From Aliivibrio fischeri (GTDB lineage: Bacteria; Pseudomonadota; Gammaproteobacteria; Enterobacterales; Vibrionaceae): a DNA stretch of 64,000 nt. Made by a program: the position numbers and the translations under genes. Shown here piece by piece: positions 28,587-38,510 of the stretch (position 1 is the stretch's first letter; every line of letters begins with the position of its first letter). The stretch is taken from NCBI GenBank assembly GCA_038993745.2, contig CP160629.1, positions 2,666,001-2,730,000 of the forward strand, read 5' to 3'. The notes beneath the pieces were generated by a model that had not been told where the DNA came from, did not search any database, and worked only from the letters and a program-made list of their open reading frames with translations.

Positions 28587-29042
28587 ATGGATATCCGCAA
28601 AATTAAAAAACTGATTGAACTAGTTGAAGAGTCTGGCATTGCAGAACTTGAAATCGCGGAAGGTGAAGAATCAGTACGCATCAGCCGTGCGACTGCACCT
28701 ATTGCTCAAGTAGCTCCTGTTCAAACGGTTGCGGCTCCTGCTGCACCAGTAGCTGCACCTGCTCCTGTAGCATCAGCTCCTGCAGTTGAAGCTCCTGCAG
28801 AAGTAGCTGGCCACACAGTACGCTCTCCAATGGTTGGTACTTTCTACGGTGCACCAAGCCCAGATGCAAAACCATTTGTTAAAGTTGGCCAACAAGTAAC
28901 TGCTGGCGATACACTATGTATCGTTGAAGCAATGAAAATGATGAACCAAATCGAAGCAGATAAATCAGGTGTTGTTACTGCTATTCTTCTTGAAGATGGT
29001 CAACCTGTTGAGTTCGACCAACCTCTTGTTATCATCGAATAA
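28587..29042 (+). CDS. accB: Biotin carboxyl carrier protein of acetyl-CoA carboxylase, AccB
   Basis: Carries the biotin that is carboxylated by AccC in the first step of fatty-acid synthesis. The 151 residues show a dimerising N-terminus ([17 protein letters not shown]), a flexible Ala/Pro/Val-rich linker (about 38-75), and a C-terminal biotinyl domain with the biotin-acceptor Lys in EAMKMMN and the 'thumb' region after GTFY. The biotin ligase BirA that modifies it is at the other end of this window. Confidence 0.97.
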   Translation: MDIRKIKKLIELVEESGIAELEIAEGEESVRISRATAPIAQVAPVQTVAAPAAPVAAPAPVASAPAVEAPAEVAGHTVRSPMVGTFYGAPSPDAKPFVKVGQQVTAGDTLCIVEAMKMMNQIEADKSGVVTAILLEDGQPVEFDQPLVIIE

Positions 29043-29053
29043 TAGAGGCTGTT

Positions 29054-30397
29054 ATGTTAGATAAATTAGTTATCGCAAACCGTGGTGAAATCGCACTACG
29101 TATTTTGCGAGCATGTAAAGAGCTTGGCATCAAAACAGTTGCTGTGCACTCTACTGCTGACCGAGATTTAAAACACGTACTGCTTGCTGATGAAACGATT
29201 TGTATCGGTCCTGCACGCGGTATCGACAGCTACCTAAACATCCCTCGTATCATCAGTGCAGCTGAAGTTACAGGTGCGGTTGCTGTTCACCCAGGTTACG
29301 GTTTCTTATCTGAAAATGCTGACTTCGCAGAGCAAGTTGAGCGTTCTGGTTTTATCTTTGTTGGTCCAAAAGCAGAAACTATCCGCATGATGGGCGACAA
29401 AGTATCAGCAATCACTGCAATGAAAAAAGCAGGCGTACCTTGTGTACCTGGTTCTGATGGTCCACTAGATAACGATGAAGCGAAAAACAAAGCACACGCA
29501 AAACGCATTGGTTACCCAGTAATCATTAAAGCGTCTGGCGGCGGCGGTGGTCGTGGTATGCGTGTTGTTCGCGCAGAAAAAGACCTTGTTGAAGCAATTG
29601 CAATGACTCGTGCTGAAGCAAAAGCATGTTTCAATAACGAAATGGTTTACATGGAAAAATTCCTTGAAAACCCTCGTCACATTGAAGTTCAAGTTCTTGC
29701 TGATGGCCAAGGTAACGCAATTCACTTAGGTGAACGTGACTGTTCTATGCAACGTCGCCACCAAAAAGTAGTTGAAGAAGCGCCAGCTCCAGGTATTACT
29801 GAAGAGATGCGTAAATACATCGGTGAACGTTGTACTCGTGCATGTCTTGAAATTGGTTACCGTGGTGCAGGTACATTTGAATTCCTATATGAAAACGGCG
29901 AATTCTACTTCATCGAAATGAATACACGTATTCAGGTTGAGCACACTATTACCGAAATGGTAACAGGTATCGACCTAGTGAAAGAGCAACTACGTATTGC
30001 TGCGGGTCAACCGCTATCTTACACACAAGATGATATCAAACTGCGTGGTCACTCAATTGAGTGTCGTATCAATGCTGAAGATCCAGTTCGTTTCCTACCT
30101 TCACCAGGTAAGATTGAACGCTTCCATGCTCCAGGTGGTATGGGTGTACGTTGGGAATCTCACATCTACACAGGCTACACAGTTCCACCTCATTACGATT
30201 CAATGATCGGTAAGCTAATTACTTACGGTGAAAACCGTGACGTTGCTATCGCTCGTATGAAAAACGCATTAGGTGAAATGATTGTTGAAGGTATTCACGT
30301 GAATACACCACTTCAATTAGCAATCATGAATGATGAAAACTTCCAACATGGTGGTGCAAATATTCACTATCTTGAGAAGAAACTAGGCCTACAATAA
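29054..30397 (+). CDS. accC: Biotin carboxylase AccC
   Basis: ATP- and bicarbonate-dependent carboxylation of the biotin on AccB. The 447-residue length and sequence are typical: N-terminal [20 protein letters not shown], glycine-rich ATP loop [14 protein letters not shown] (about 159-172), [21 protein letters not shown], and the catalytic [17 protein letters not shown] with Glu and Arg. It is 11 bases downstream of accB and is the last gene of the operon, followed by a strong terminator. Confidence 0.98.
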   Translation: MLDKLVIANRGEIALRILRACKELGIKTVAVHSTADRDLKHVLLADETICIGPARGIDSYLNIPRIISAAEVTGAVAVHPGYGFLSENADFAEQVERSGFIFVGPKAETIRMMGDKVSAITAMKKAGVPCVPGSDGPLDNDEAKNKAHAKRIGYPVIIKASGGGGGRGMRVVRAEKDLVEAIAMTRAEAKACFNNEMVYMEKFLENPRHIEVQVLADGQGNAIHLGERDCSMQRRHQKVVEEAPAPGITEEMRKYIGERCTRACLEIGYRGAGTFEFLYENGEFYFIEMNTRIQVEHTITEMVTGIDLVKEQLRIAAGQPLSYTQDDIKLRGHSIECRINAEDPVRFLPSPGKIERFHAPGGMGVRWESHIYTGYTVPPHYDSMIGKLITYGENRDVAIARMKNALGEMIVEGIHVNTPLQLAIMNDENFQHGGANIHYLEKKLGLQ

Positions 30398-30432
30398 GCC
30401 TTTTCTAATCATTCAATAAATAAGAACGAATT

Positions 30433-30468
30433 AAAGACGGTGAGTATGATTACTCACCGTCTTTTTTT
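30433..30468 (+). terminator. Rho-independent terminator of accBC
   Basis: Long perfect stem AAAGACGGTGAGTA / TACTCACCGTCTTT with a TGAT loop and seven T. Confidence 0.95.
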
Positions 30469-30513
30469 GTGTTAAAATCGCCCACATTTTCGACTAAAAC
30501 AAAAGTGATCCCC

Positions 30514-31398
30514 ATGCCTTGGATTCAAGTAAAACTAAATGCAACCTCTGAAAACGCTGAACAGATCGGTGATATGTTAATGGAAGAGACTGGTGCTCTA
30601 TCTATTACTTTTTTAGACGCTAAAGATACGCCTGTATTTGAACCTCTTCCGGGTGAAACTCGCCTGTGGGGTGAAACGGACATTCTTGCTCTTTATGATG
30701 CAGAAGCGGACATGGATTTTGTTATTACTCAATTAAAAGCAAGCCGTCTTCTTGAAGAAGGTTTTGCACATAAAATTGAACAACTTGAAGATAAAGATTG
30801 GGAACGTGAGTGGATGGATAACTTCCACCCGATGCAGTTTGGTAAACGTCTATGGATTTGCCCAAGCTGGCGTGAAATTCCAGAGCCCGATGCTGTAAAT
30901 GTAATGCTAGACCCAGGCCTTGCTTTTGGTACTGGTACACACCCAACAACGTCTCTTTGTCTTGAATGGCTAGAAGGATTAGATCTTGAAGGCAAAACCG
31001 TTGTCGATTTTGGTTGTGGTTCTGGCATTTTAGCGATCGCTGCGATCAAATTAGGTGCAGCTAAGGTTATCGGGATCGACATTGATCCTCAAGCAATCTT
31101 AGCATCAAAAGACAACGCAACTCGTAACGGCGTTGCAGATCAAATTGAACTATACCTTCCTCAAGACCAACCAGAAGGTCTCATCGCTGACGTAGTTGTT
31201 GCAAACATTCTTGCAGGTCCACTACGCGAGCTTTCAGGCATCATTACCTCTCTAGTTAAGCCACAAGGTCAGCTAGCTATGTCAGGTGTATTAGACACGC
31301 AGGCAGAAGATGTAGCGTCATACTATGCTGAACAATTCGACTTAGATGTGATTGTTGAGCAACAAGAATGGTGCCGAATCTCAGGTAAAAAGAAATAA
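30514..31398 (+). CDS. prmA: Ribosomal protein L11 methyltransferase PrmA
   Basis: Trimethylates lysines and the N-terminus of L11 (RplK, also in this window). The 294 residues match E. coli in length. The small N-terminal L11-recognition domain runs to about residue 100, followed by a class I methyltransferase: [18 protein letters not shown], the SAM motif [19 protein letters not shown], and the NI-L pocket [15 protein letters not shown]-initiated extension to 30469 overlaps the accC terminator and is rejected; the ATG at 30514 (MPWIQVKL) is conserved. Confidence 0.95.
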   Translation: MPWIQVKLNATSENAEQIGDMLMEETGALSITFLDAKDTPVFEPLPGETRLWGETDILALYDAEADMDFVITQLKASRLLEEGFAHKIEQLEDKDWEREWMDNFHPMQFGKRLWICPSWREIPEPDAVNVMLDPGLAFGTGTHPTTSLCLEWLEGLDLEGKTVVDFGCGSGILAIAAIKLGAAKVIGIDIDPQAILASKDNATRNGVADQIELYLPQDQPEGLIADVVVANILAGPLRELSGIITSLVKPQGQLAMSGVLDTQAEDVASYYAEQFDLDVIVEQQEWCRISGKKK

Positions 31399-31519
31399 AC
31401 ACTGCGCTTTTTTGATAAAACTTCAATGCCTCAATACTAAATTTGAGGCATGAAACCGCCTAATTGACTGAATTATAGACAATTTACAAAAAGAAAATGT
31501 AAATGCTCAAAATTTGCTC

Positions 31520-31548
31520 TTTTCAGGCGGGGAAAAAATGCGTAAAAT
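31520..31548 (+). promoter_or_regulatory. Probable dusB-fis promoter
   Basis: TTTTCA (31520-31525), 17 bases, TAAAAT (31543-31548), followed by a GC-rich discriminator GCGCGCCC. A poor -35 with a GC discriminator is typical of stringently controlled promoters such as fis. It lies downstream of the first ATG of the dusB frame, which argues for a later dusB start. Confidence 0.45.
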
Positions 31549-31583
31549 GCGCGCCCTTGCTGACACAAACGTGTGTGGATGTT

Positions 31584-32552
31584 TTGCAGATAGGTCAATA
31601 TACATTAAAAAATAATCTTATCGTTGCACCAATGGCTGGTGTTACTGATAGGCCCTTTCGTGAGTTGTGTATGCGTTATGGCGCAGGCATGGCTGTGAGC
31701 GAAATGATGTCTTCTAATCCGAAACTGTGGAAAACATCTAAGTCCCAAAACCGCATGGTACATGAAGGTGAATCTGGTATTCGCTCGGTACAAATTGCAG
31801 GGGCTGATCCAAAGTTAATGGCGGAAGCAGCGCAACACTGTGTTGAAACCGGTGCGCAAATCATCGATATCAACATGGGATGCCCTGCAAAAAAAGTGAA
31901 TAAGAAGCTAGCAGGCTCAGCACTATTACAACGCCCAGATCTTATTGAAGAGATCTTACTGGCTGTAGTTAATGCTGTTGATGTTCCTGTCACTCTGAAA
32001 ACTCGCACAGGCTGGGATCCAGACAATAGAAATTGTGTTCAGGTTGCAAAAATGGCTGAACAATGTGGCATCCAAGCTTTAGCGCTTCATGGGCGTACCA
32101 GAGCTTGTATGTACAAAGGTGAAGCTGAGTACGACAACATCAAAGCGGTAAAAGAAGCGATTTCTATTCCGGTTATAGCGAACGGTGATATCGACTCGCC
32201 GGAGAAGGCTCGTTTTGTGCTTGATTACACAGGCGCAGACGCTTTGATGATCGGCCGTCCTGCACAAGGTAGGCCATGGATTTTTAAAGAAATCCAACAT
32301 TACTTAGAAACGGGCGAACTCATGCCACCTCTTCCAATTGAAGAAGTGAAGGCCACTTTACTTGGCCATGTTCATGCGCTTCACCAATTTTATGGTGAGT
32401 TTTTAGGTCCTCGCATTGCACGTAAGCATGTGGGTTGGTACCTAAAAGAGCATGAGCAAGCAAATGATTTCCGCCGCAGCTTTAACGCGATAGAGGATGC
32501 TTCATTGCAACTCTCTCAACTTGAAAGCTATTTCGACCACGTTGCATCATAA
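31584..32552 (+). CDS. dusB: tRNA-dihydrouridine synthase B
   Basis: FMN-dependent reduction of uridines in the tRNA D-loop. Conserved motifs: [28 protein letters not shown] [11 protein letters not shown] with catalytic Cys, [19 protein letters not shown] and [14 protein letters not shown]. The frame is open from an ATG at 31503, but the 27 extra residues are not family-like and would precede the likely promoter. The protein probably begins at TTG 31584 ([10 protein letters not shown], corresponding to MRIGQYQL in E. coli) or GTG 31575; the exact codon is uncertain. First gene of dusB-fis. Confidence 0.9.
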   Translation: MQIGQYTLKNNLIVAPMAGVTDRPFRELCMRYGAGMAVSEMMSSNPKLWKTSKSQNRMVHEGESGIRSVQIAGADPKLMAEAAQHCVETGAQIIDINMGCPAKKVNKKLAGSALLQRPDLIEEILLAVVNAVDVPVTLKTRTGWDPDNRNCVQVAKMAEQCGIQALALHGRTRACMYKGEAEYDNIKAVKEAISIPVIANGDIDSPEKARFVLDYTGADALMIGRPAQGRPWIFKEIQHYLETGELMPPLPIEEVKATLLGHVHALHQFYGEFLGPRIARKHVGWYLKEHEQANDFRRSFNAIEDASLQLSQLESYFDHVAS

Positions 32553-32574
32553 TAAAAGAAGAGCTAAACAGAAT

Positions 32575-32871
32575 ATGTTCGATCAATCTATGACTTCAGA
32601 AGCATTAACAGTTACAACAGTTACAGCACAAGACCAAATTACTCAGAAACCACTACGTGACTCTGTTAAGGCTTCGCTGAAAAACTACTTAGGCCAACTA
32701 AACGGTCAAGAAGTTAACGACTTATATGAATTAGTATTAGCTGAAGTAGAGCAACCTCTACTAGACATGATCATGCAGCATACTCGCGGCAACCAAACAA
32801 AAGCAGCAAACATGATGGGTATCAACCGTGGTACTCTTCGTAAGAAACTTAAAAAATACGGCATGAACTAA
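32575..32871 (+). CDS. fis: DNA-binding protein Fis
   Basis: Nucleoid-associated factor that bends DNA and activates rRNA and tRNA promoters in fast growth. The 98 residues equal E. coli Fis in length. The C-terminal helix-turn-helix is [26 protein letters not shown], nearly identical to E. coli, and the dimer region [12 protein letters not shown] is intact. It follows dusB by 22 bases, the conserved operon, and has its own terminator. Confidence 0.98.
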   Translation: MFDQSMTSEALTVTTVTAQDQITQKPLRDSVKASLKNYLGQLNGQEVNDLYELVLAEVEQPLLDMIMQHTRGNQTKAANMMGINRGTLRKKLKKYGMN

Positions 32872-32894
32872 TCCACGCCTTATTTGAAAAATTT

Positions 32895-32928
32895 AAAGCA
32901 GTGTTAAGCAATTAACGCTGCTTTTTTT
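32895..32928 (+). terminator. Rho-independent terminator of fis
   Basis: Stem AAAGCAGTGTTAA / TTAACGCTGCTTT (one G-U pair), GCAA tetraloop, then T-run. Confidence 0.9.
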
Positions 32929-32946
32929 ATATCTGCCAAATAAATA

Positions 32947-32990
32947 ATACCAATCGTAGTAAATAACTGATCACTTACAGTGATTGGTAT
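32947..32990. repeat. Small intergenic palindrome (ATACCAATC...GATTGGTAT family), copy 2
   Basis: Perfect 9-base arms ATACCAATC / GATTGGTAT around 26 bases, between two converging genes. Shares the outer arms with the copy at 15177-15213. Confidence 0.55.
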
Positions 32991-33000
32991 AACAGATATA

Positions 33001-33036
33001 AAAAAACCGATACACATTGCTGCTGTATCGGTTTTT
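33001..33036 (-). terminator. Rho-independent terminator of the 33050-33358 gene
   Basis: Stem AAAAACCGATACA / TGTATCGGTTTTT with a 9-base loop; T-run on the minus strand. Confidence 0.85.
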
Positions 33037-33049
33037 CTTGTTTACTCTA

Positions 33050-33358
33050 CTATGGCGGCCATGCTCGTTTCTTGCCACCACCAGCGCCTGCGCCCGAGCG
33101 AATAAGCTCTACTGCTTTTGCTGTTTTTTCTTCAATACCTTTTAAACGCTCATCAAGTTCACTTAAATCAGCTGCGGCTCCCGCTGTACTCGTACCTCGA
33201 GTACCACCACCATCAACCATTTTCGCGATCTTGGCGTTCTGAGCTTCAATACGCTTAATGCGAGCATCAAGCTCCATTACCGCTCTACCTTGCTCACTGA
33301 TTTTTTTATCGATAACTTTCAGAGCGGAAAGCAATTTCATTACGTATTGTTTTTCCAT
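33050..33358 (-). CDS. Small coiled-coil protein of unknown function
   Basis: 102 residues, hydrophilic, no signal peptide or membrane segment. Heptad-like segments at about 8-46 (KVIDKKISEQGRAVMELDAR) and 62-90 (LSELDERLKGIEEKTAKAVE) suggest a two-part coiled coil joined by a Gly/Thr/Ala-rich linker. The tail is Gly-rich and basic (GAGAGGGKKRAW). I do not recognise a family. It is a single gene with its own terminator, between the fis operon and zntR, and an ATG with reasonable coding character; no function can be assigned. Confidence 0.6.
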   Translation of the reverse strand: MEKQYVMKLLSALKVIDKKISEQGRAVMELDARIKRIEAQNAKIAKMVDGGGTRGTSTAGAAADLSELDERLKGIEEKTAKAVELIRSGAGAGGGKKRAWPP

Positions 33359-33447
33359 TAATCGGCTCTCACCTAACTTTCGCTCATATTGGTCTATTGT
33401 AGTTATCGACTATTTTATCAACTTCTTTAATAAACACGCACAACTAT

Positions 33448-33867
33448 TTAGTCTTTTTTCTCTTCTAATTCAGCTAACGCAGAAAGAATAGAACAGTGAG
33501 AAGCATCTTCATCGACATGACCACAGCAAGCATCATTTATACTCTTTAATGCAAGGCGAATGTCTGTTAGTTGAGCGATCTTTTCGTCAATAATATTTAA
33601 CTTAGATTGAGTAATGGCTTTTACTTCTGCACAACTGTGTTTTGTTGCTTCTAATCTAATCGCTAATAATTCTTGAATTTCATCCAATGCGAGACCAAGT
33701 TGCTTCGCCTTTAGAATAAAACGAATTTGAGCCAGATTGTCATCATTATACAAACGGTAACCACTGCTACTTCTTCCTGATGGTACAAGAAGACCGTTTT
33801 TTTCGTAAAAACGTAATGTGTCGCTCGTAACATTACATTGTTTAGCTAACTCACCAATTAAATACAT
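33448..33867 (-). CDS. zntR: MerR-family Zn(II)-responsive activator ZntR
   Basis: A 139-residue MerR-type regulator. The N-terminal winged helix is MYLIGELAKQCNVTSDTLRFYEKNGLL and the long dimerisation helix follows. The metal-binding cysteines match ZntR of E. coli: Cys in HSCAEV (about 79), the Cys-Cys of NDACCGH (about 114-115), and Cys in HCSIL (about 124). In E. coli it activates the zinc exporter ZntA by unwinding an over-long promoter spacer. No zntA is in this window. It diverges from purH. Confidence 0.88.
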   Translation of the reverse strand: MYLIGELAKQCNVTSDTLRFYEKNGLLVPSGRSSSGYRLYNDDNLAQIRFILKAKQLGLALDEIQELLAIRLEATKHSCAEVKAITQSKLNIIDEKIAQLTDIRLALKSINDACCGHVDEDASHCSILSALAELEEKKD

Positions 33868-33939
33868 TTTTGCTTCTTATTCCTCTTTACTTCACTCTAT
33901 TTTGATTCTTTTTAAAGAAAAAGGGCATCTTTTTTGCGA

Positions 33940-33955
33940 ATGCAATCGATTGCGC
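33940..33955 (+). promoter_or_regulatory. purH: PurR box upstream of purH
   Basis: ATGCAATCGATTGCGC fits the PurR consensus ACGCAAACGTTTGCGT at 12 of 16 positions and is a near-perfect palindrome. It lies 190 bases before the purH ATG in the zntR-purH gap. Confidence 0.6.
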
Positions 33956-34145
33956 GAGCTTTTTTGTTTAACTTTAGTTAGAATATTCGCCAATAGGTTG
34001 ATCTGATGTTTCGCACTTTACTCTTTTTAGGGTGTTTTCCAAAACTGGCCAATTGCTGTTTATTGATTCATATGAAATGAAAAATAACAGAACAAGTTCA
34101 TTTTTGGCAAAAATCCTAACTTAATTCTAAAGGAAGAAAGTAGCA

Positions 34146-35738
34146 ATGAATAACGCACGTCCGATCCGTCGCGCGCTGATTAGCGTATCTGATAAAACTG
34201 GTATTGTAGAATTTGCTCAAGCATTGGCTGAACGTGGTGTAGATATTTTATCTACTGGCGGTACAGCACGTCTGCTTGCTGAAAAAGGCATCTCAGTAAC
34301 TGAAGTATCTGATTACACTGGCTTCCCTGAAATGATGGATGGCCGCGTTAAAACTCTTCATCCTAAAGTTCATGGTGGTGTACTTGGTCGTCGTGGTCAA
34401 GATGATGACATCATGGAACAACACGGTATCAATCCTATTGATATGGTTGTTGTTAACCTCTACCCATTTGCAGAAACCGTAGCAAAAGAAGGCTGTACCC
34501 TTGCTGATGCTGTTGAGAACATCGATATCGGTGGCCCTACCATGGTTCGCTCTGCAGCGAAAAACCACAAAGACGTAACTATCGTAGTAAATGCTCACGA
34601 TTACGACCGTGTTATCACTGAAATGGACGCTAACGATAAATCTCTAACACTAGAGACTCGTTTTGACCTAGCTATCGCAGCATTCGAACACACGGCGTCT
34701 TACGACGGCATGATCGCAAACTACTTCGGCACTATGGTTCCATCTTACGGTGAGAACAAAGAAGGTGATGAAGAGAGCAAATTCCCTCGTACGTTCAACC
34801 AACAGTTCGAGAAAAAACAAGACATGCGCTACGGTGAAAACAGCCACCAAGCTGCGGCATTCTACGTTGAAGCGAATCCTGAAGAAGCATCAGTATCTAC
34901 TGCTCGCCAAATCCAAGGTAAAGCACTTTCTTACAACAACATCGCTGACACTGACGCTGCACTTGAGTGTGTGAAAGAGTTCGACGAGCCAGCATGTGTA
35001 ATCGTTAAGCATGCTAACCCATGTGGTGTAGCACTGGGCGAAAACATCCTAGAAGCTTACGACCGTGCATTCAAAACAGACCCAACGTCTGCATTTGGCG
35101 GCATCATCGCATTCAACCGCGAACTAGACGCAGCAACAGCAACGGCTATCACTGAGCGTCAATTCGTTGAAGTTATCATTGCACCTTCTGTTTCTGCTGA
35201 AGCTGTAGAAATCGTAGCGGCTAAGAAAAACCTTCGCCTTCTTGAGTGTGGCGAGTGGACAACTAAGACAACTGGTTTTGACGTGAAACGCGTTAATGGC
35301 GGCTTATTAGTTCAAGACCGTGACCAAGGCATGGTGTCTGAAGATGACCTACAAGTTGTTTCTAAGCGTCAACCTACAGCTGAAGAACTAAAAGACGCGC
35401 TATTCTGCTGGAAAGTAGCGAAGTACGTTAAATCTAACGCTATCGTTTACTCGAAAGGCGACATGACTATCGGTGTGGGCGCTGGCCAAATGAGCCGCGT
35501 TTACTCTGCGAAGATCGCTGGCATCAAAGCTGCAGACGAAGGTCTACAGGTTGAAGGTTGTGTGATGGCATCAGATGCATTCTTCCCGTTCCGTGACGGT
35601 ATCGATGCGGCAGCAGAAGCTGGCATCAAATGTGTTATCCAACCGGGCGGCTCAATGCGTGACAATGAAGTAATCGAAGCTGCTGATGAACACGGCATGG
35701 CGATGATCTTTACTGGCATGCGTCACTTCCGTCACTAG
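34146..35738 (+). CDS. purH: Bifunctional AICAR transformylase / IMP cyclohydrolase PurH
   Basis: Last two steps to IMP. The 530-residue protein has the N-terminal MGS-like cyclohydrolase domain ([45 protein letters not shown]) and the C-terminal transformylase domain with the catalytic KHANPCG (Lys-His) motif at about 286 and [12 protein letters not shown] near the end. Start chosen at the ATG with AAGGAAG upstream. First gene of a purH-purD unit, separated from purD by 177 bases containing structured repeats. Confidence 0.98.
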   Translation: MNNARPIRRALISVSDKTGIVEFAQALAERGVDILSTGGTARLLAEKGISVTEVSDYTGFPEMMDGRVKTLHPKVHGGVLGRRGQDDDIMEQHGINPIDMVVVNLYPFAETVAKEGCTLADAVENIDIGGPTMVRSAAKNHKDVTIVVNAHDYDRVITEMDANDKSLTLETRFDLAIAAFEHTASYDGMIANYFGTMVPSYGENKEGDEESKFPRTFNQQFEKKQDMRYGENSHQAAAFYVEANPEEASVSTARQIQGKALSYNNIADTDAALECVKEFDEPACVIVKHANPCGVALGENILEAYDRAFKTDPTSAFGGIIAFNRELDAATATAITERQFVEVIIAPSVSAEAVEIVAAKKNLRLLECGEWTTKTTGFDVKRVNGGLLVQDRDQGMVSEDDLQVVSKRQPTAEELKDALFCWKVAKYVKSNAIVYSKGDMTIGVGAGQMSRVYSAKIAGIKAADEGLQVEGCVMASDAFFPFRDGIDAAAEAGIKCVIQPGGSMRDNEVIEAADEHGMAMIFTGMRHFRH

Positions 35739-35753
35739 GAAAGACAGTAACGA

Positions 35754-35838
35754 GAGCGCTTCGCTTCTAGAAACTAGAACGCTGCGCTCCTATAAGAGCA
35801 AAAGAGTACACTCAGTGAGCTTAATATTGCTCTTATAG
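35754..35838. repeat. Nested inverted repeats in the purH-purD gap
   Basis: Two adjacent hairpins. The first (35754-35789) pairs GAGCGC with GCGCTC around TTCTAG-AAA-CTAGAA. The second has perfect 12-base arms CTATAAGAGCAA (35790-35801) and TTGCTCTTATAG (35827-35838). No T-run follows, so it is not a standard terminator. The purine codons around it give no coding role; it resembles dispersed palindromic elements. Confidence 0.6.
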
Positions 35839-35915
35839 TTTCTCGCACACTGAACTTTGTATTCACCGATTTAAATAATTTATCCCCATTACAAAATGGT
35901 ATTAAGGATTAAAAC

Positions 35916-37208
35916 ATGAACGTATTGATCATTGGCGCAGGCGGCAGAGAGCATGCTTTAGGTTGGAAAGCAGCACAAAACCCAAATGTTGAAACAGTAT
36001 TCATCGCTCCAGGTAATGCAGGTACAGCGCTTGAAGCAAAACTAGAAAACGTCGCTATTGATGTTGAAGATATCGCTGCTCTTGTTGCTTTTGCAAAAGA
36101 AAAAGCCATCGAGCTGACCATCGTCGGTCCTGAAGCACCATTAGTTATTGGCGTTGTTGATGCATTTCGTGAAGCTGGCCTTCCTATCTTTGGACCAACT
36201 AAAGCAGCGGCTCAACTTGAAGGTTCTAAAGCCTTCACCAAAGATTTCTTAGCTCGCCATGACATCCCTACAGGTTCTTATGCAAACTTCACTGAGATTG
36301 AACCGGCATTAGCTTACGTTCGTGAACAAGGTGCTCCAATCGTAGTTAAAGCTGACGGCCTTGCGGCTGGTAAAGGTGTTATCGTTGCGATGACTCTTGA
36401 AGAAGCAGAAGACGCAATCAAAGATATGCTGGCAGGCAATGCGTTTGGTGAAGCAGGTAGCCGTGTTGTTATCGAAGAATTCCTTGAAGGTGAAGAAGCC
36501 AGTTTCATTGTAATGGTGGATGGTGCAAGCGTACTTCCTATGGCAACAAGCCAAGATCACAAACGCGTTGGAGATAAAGATACAGGTCCAAATACAGGTG
36601 GTATGGGAGCATACTCTCCAGCTCCTGTGGTGACTCCTGAAATTCATAATCGTATCCTTGAAGAAGTTATCTACCCTACAGTACGTGGCATGGATGCAGA
36701 AGGTGCACCTTATACCGGTTTCCTTTATGCAGGCCTAATGATCGATGCTGAAGGTACACCAAAGGTAATCGAATACAACTGTCGCTTTGGTGATCCAGAA
36801 ACGCAACCTATCATGATGCGTATGGAATCAGACCTTGTTGAACTTTGTCTAATGGCTATCGACGAGAAACTGGACGAAGCAGAATCTAAGTGGGACCCAC
36901 GCGCTTCTATTGGTGTTGTTCTTGCTGCTGGTGGCTATCCAGCAGATTATGCAAAAGGAGATGTTATTTCGCTGCCTTCAGAAGAAACTGAAGGTCAAAA
37001 GATCTTCCATGCAGGCACCACAAATAACGATGCTGGTGATGTTGTGACAAACGGTGGTCGCGTACTTTGTGCTACCGCATTAGGTAATACCGTATCAGAA
37101 GCTCAAGAGCGTGCTTATGAGCTTGCTAAACAAGTAAGTTGGAATGGAATGTTCCATCGTAATGATATTGGTTACCGTGCTATTGCTCGTGAATTAGAAA
37201 CCAAATAA
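35916..37208 (+). CDS. purD: Phosphoribosylamine-glycine ligase PurD (GAR synthetase)
   Basis: ATP-grasp enzyme of purine synthesis. The 430 residues begin MNVLIIGAGGREHALGWK and contain VGPEAPLVIG, the ATP-binding PIVVKADGLAAGKGV (about 140-155), HKRVGDKDTGPNTGGMGAYSPAP, and VIEYNCRFGDPETQP with metal ligands Glu and Asn. An AAGGA site precedes the start. It is followed by a terminator. Confidence 0.98.
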   Translation: MNVLIIGAGGREHALGWKAAQNPNVETVFIAPGNAGTALEAKLENVAIDVEDIAALVAFAKEKAIELTIVGPEAPLVIGVVDAFREAGLPIFGPTKAAAQLEGSKAFTKDFLARHDIPTGSYANFTEIEPALAYVREQGAPIVVKADGLAAGKGVIVAMTLEEAEDAIKDMLAGNAFGEAGSRVVIEEFLEGEEASFIVMVDGASVLPMATSQDHKRVGDKDTGPNTGGMGAYSPAPVVTPEIHNRILEEVIYPTVRGMDAEGAPYTGFLYAGLMIDAEGTPKVIEYNCRFGDPETQPIMMRMESDLVELCLMAIDEKLDEAESKWDPRASIGVVLAAGGYPADYAKGDVISLPSEETEGQKIFHAGTTNNDAGDVVTNGGRVLCATALGNTVSEAQERAYELAKQVSWNGMFHRNDIGYRAIARELETK

Positions 37209-37228
37209 CTTTACGGAAAATAAATAAT

Positions 37229-37254
37229 AAAGGCGCTGTAATAGCGCCTTTTTT
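37229..37254 (+). terminator. Rho-independent terminator of purD
   Basis: Perfect stem AAAGGCGCT / AGCGCCTTT, GTAAT loop, six T. Confidence 0.92.
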
Positions 37255-37272
37255 CGTTCGACTTGATTAATC

Positions 37273-37977
37273 TTAATCTTCAATCAATTCCGGGCGCTCT
37301 ACACATGAATAACTATCATCTGTTAATAGTAATAGCTCAGACATCTTTAACTCATTTTTATCTCTACGAGTTTCTTGGCCTAAAAATGAAATAAAACTAT
37401 CTAAGCCAGATAATCTTGCCACCACGAAATTAGGTAGTATTTGGTTAAACTCTAATTGATCGTATTGTTTACCATCACAGGAGTAAAAAGTCTCACCATC
37501 CCATTCGCCTTGGAATAATTTAATATCGTCTTTATTTAGAGCCTCAACCTTAGTGACCAAATATTTAGATTGATCTTGAAATTGTGTTAATTGAGCAGGC
37601 ATTAATGGCAAAATACGCCCATCTTTATCATAACGTTGATAAACAGCCTCACCATTACCGTTATAGCGAATATGCATAGAATAAGGGATTAACTCACTCT
37701 CAGAATCAAGCATTTCTCCTTCACGGACAGCTTCAACAAGAGTTTCTTTTTCCCAACGATAAGTAGTTTTATACCAACCATAATCACCCATAGTGACATA
37801 ATCAGATGCTACAATAGGTTGCTGTAAACGACGGGTATACCAATAATAACTTGTTGCATCACCTTGGATTTGACCACCGGTTAATGTAACAGATTTGATG
37901 CGTTGTTCATCAGATGGATTAGACGAACAGCCAAACAGAAAAGTAGATAGAAGTAAGGTAGATAGAATGCGCTTCAT
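37273..37977 (-). CDS. yjaH: DUF1481 lipoprotein, YjaH family
   Basis: A 234-residue putative lipoprotein: a signal sequence with lipobox TFLFGC (Cys17) followed by SSNPSDEQ. No catalytic motif is seen. Its position right after hupA matches E. coli yjaH (hupA-yjaH), as does its length. Function unknown. There is no room for a Shine-Dalgarno: the ATG at 37977 directly follows the U-tract of the hupA terminator, so expression may be low or need a special mechanism. Confidence 0.75.
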   Translation of the reverse strand: MKRILSTLLLSTFLFGCSSNPSDEQRIKSVTLTGGQIQGDATSYYWYTRRLQQPIVASDYVTMGDYGWYKTTYRWEKETLVEAVREGEMLDSESELIPYSMHIRYNGNGEAVYQRYDKDGRILPLMPAQLTQFQDQSKYLVTKVEALNKDDIKLFQGEWDGETFYSCDGKQYDQLEFNQILPNFVVARLSGLDSFISFLGQETRRDKNELKMSELLLLTDDSYSCVERPELIED

Positions 37978-38007
37978 AAAAATGCCGAGTTAAGGATTAA
38001 CTCGGCA
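37978..38007 (-). terminator. hupA terminator abutting the yjaH start codon
   Basis: Perfect stem TGCCGAGTTAA / TTAACTCGGCA with a 3-base loop, then five T; the next bases on the minus strand are the ATG of yjaH. Confidence 0.88.
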
Positions 38008-38016
38008 AAGTATAGC

Positions 38017-38289
38017 TTAGTTTACTGATTCTTTCAGTGCTTTACCTGCAACAAATGCAGGAACTTTAGCCGCTTTGATTTGAATCTCTTCACCAGTCTT
38101 AGGGTTGCGACCAGTGCGCGCAGCGCGATTGTTAACTTTAAAAGTACCAAAGCCAATAAGTTGAACTTGCTCGCCATCTTTAAGAGCGCCAGTTACGCCT
38201 TCTAGAGTCGCTTCAAGAGCTGCTTTTGCTTGTGCTTTTGATAGGTCTGCTTTTTCAGCAATAGCATCAATTAACTGGGTTTTATTCAT
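38017..38289 (-). CDS. hupA: DNA-binding protein HU-alpha
   Basis: 90-residue histone-like protein that bends and compacts DNA as a dimer. Starts [20 protein letters not shown] as in E. coli HupA. The DNA-binding arm contains the signature [25 protein letters not shown], with the Pro that intercalates. HupA rather than HupB is supported by yjaG-hupA-yjaH synteny. Confidence 0.96.
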   Translation of the reverse strand: MNKTQLIDAIAEKADLSKAQAKAALEATLEGVTGALKDGEQVQLIGFGTFKVNNRAARTGRNPKTGEEIQIKAAKVPAFVAGKALKESVN

Positions 38290-38510
38290 TAGGGTTTCCC
38301 TTCTATTTTTTTAAAATCCTAGTAACTCTAATGCATAAAGACCCCATCTGGCAAAGGTTTGTGCCCTTTCTTGCTGTAGAATGCGCGTTCTTTAGACATA
38401 AACTGAGTAACGTCTCACAATTTGTTACTATTTTTCATTAATGAGTCATTGTATTTTGGTTATTCCGTACCCATTTTATAGTGGCTTGCTTATTTTTTTT
38501 GAGATTAATA

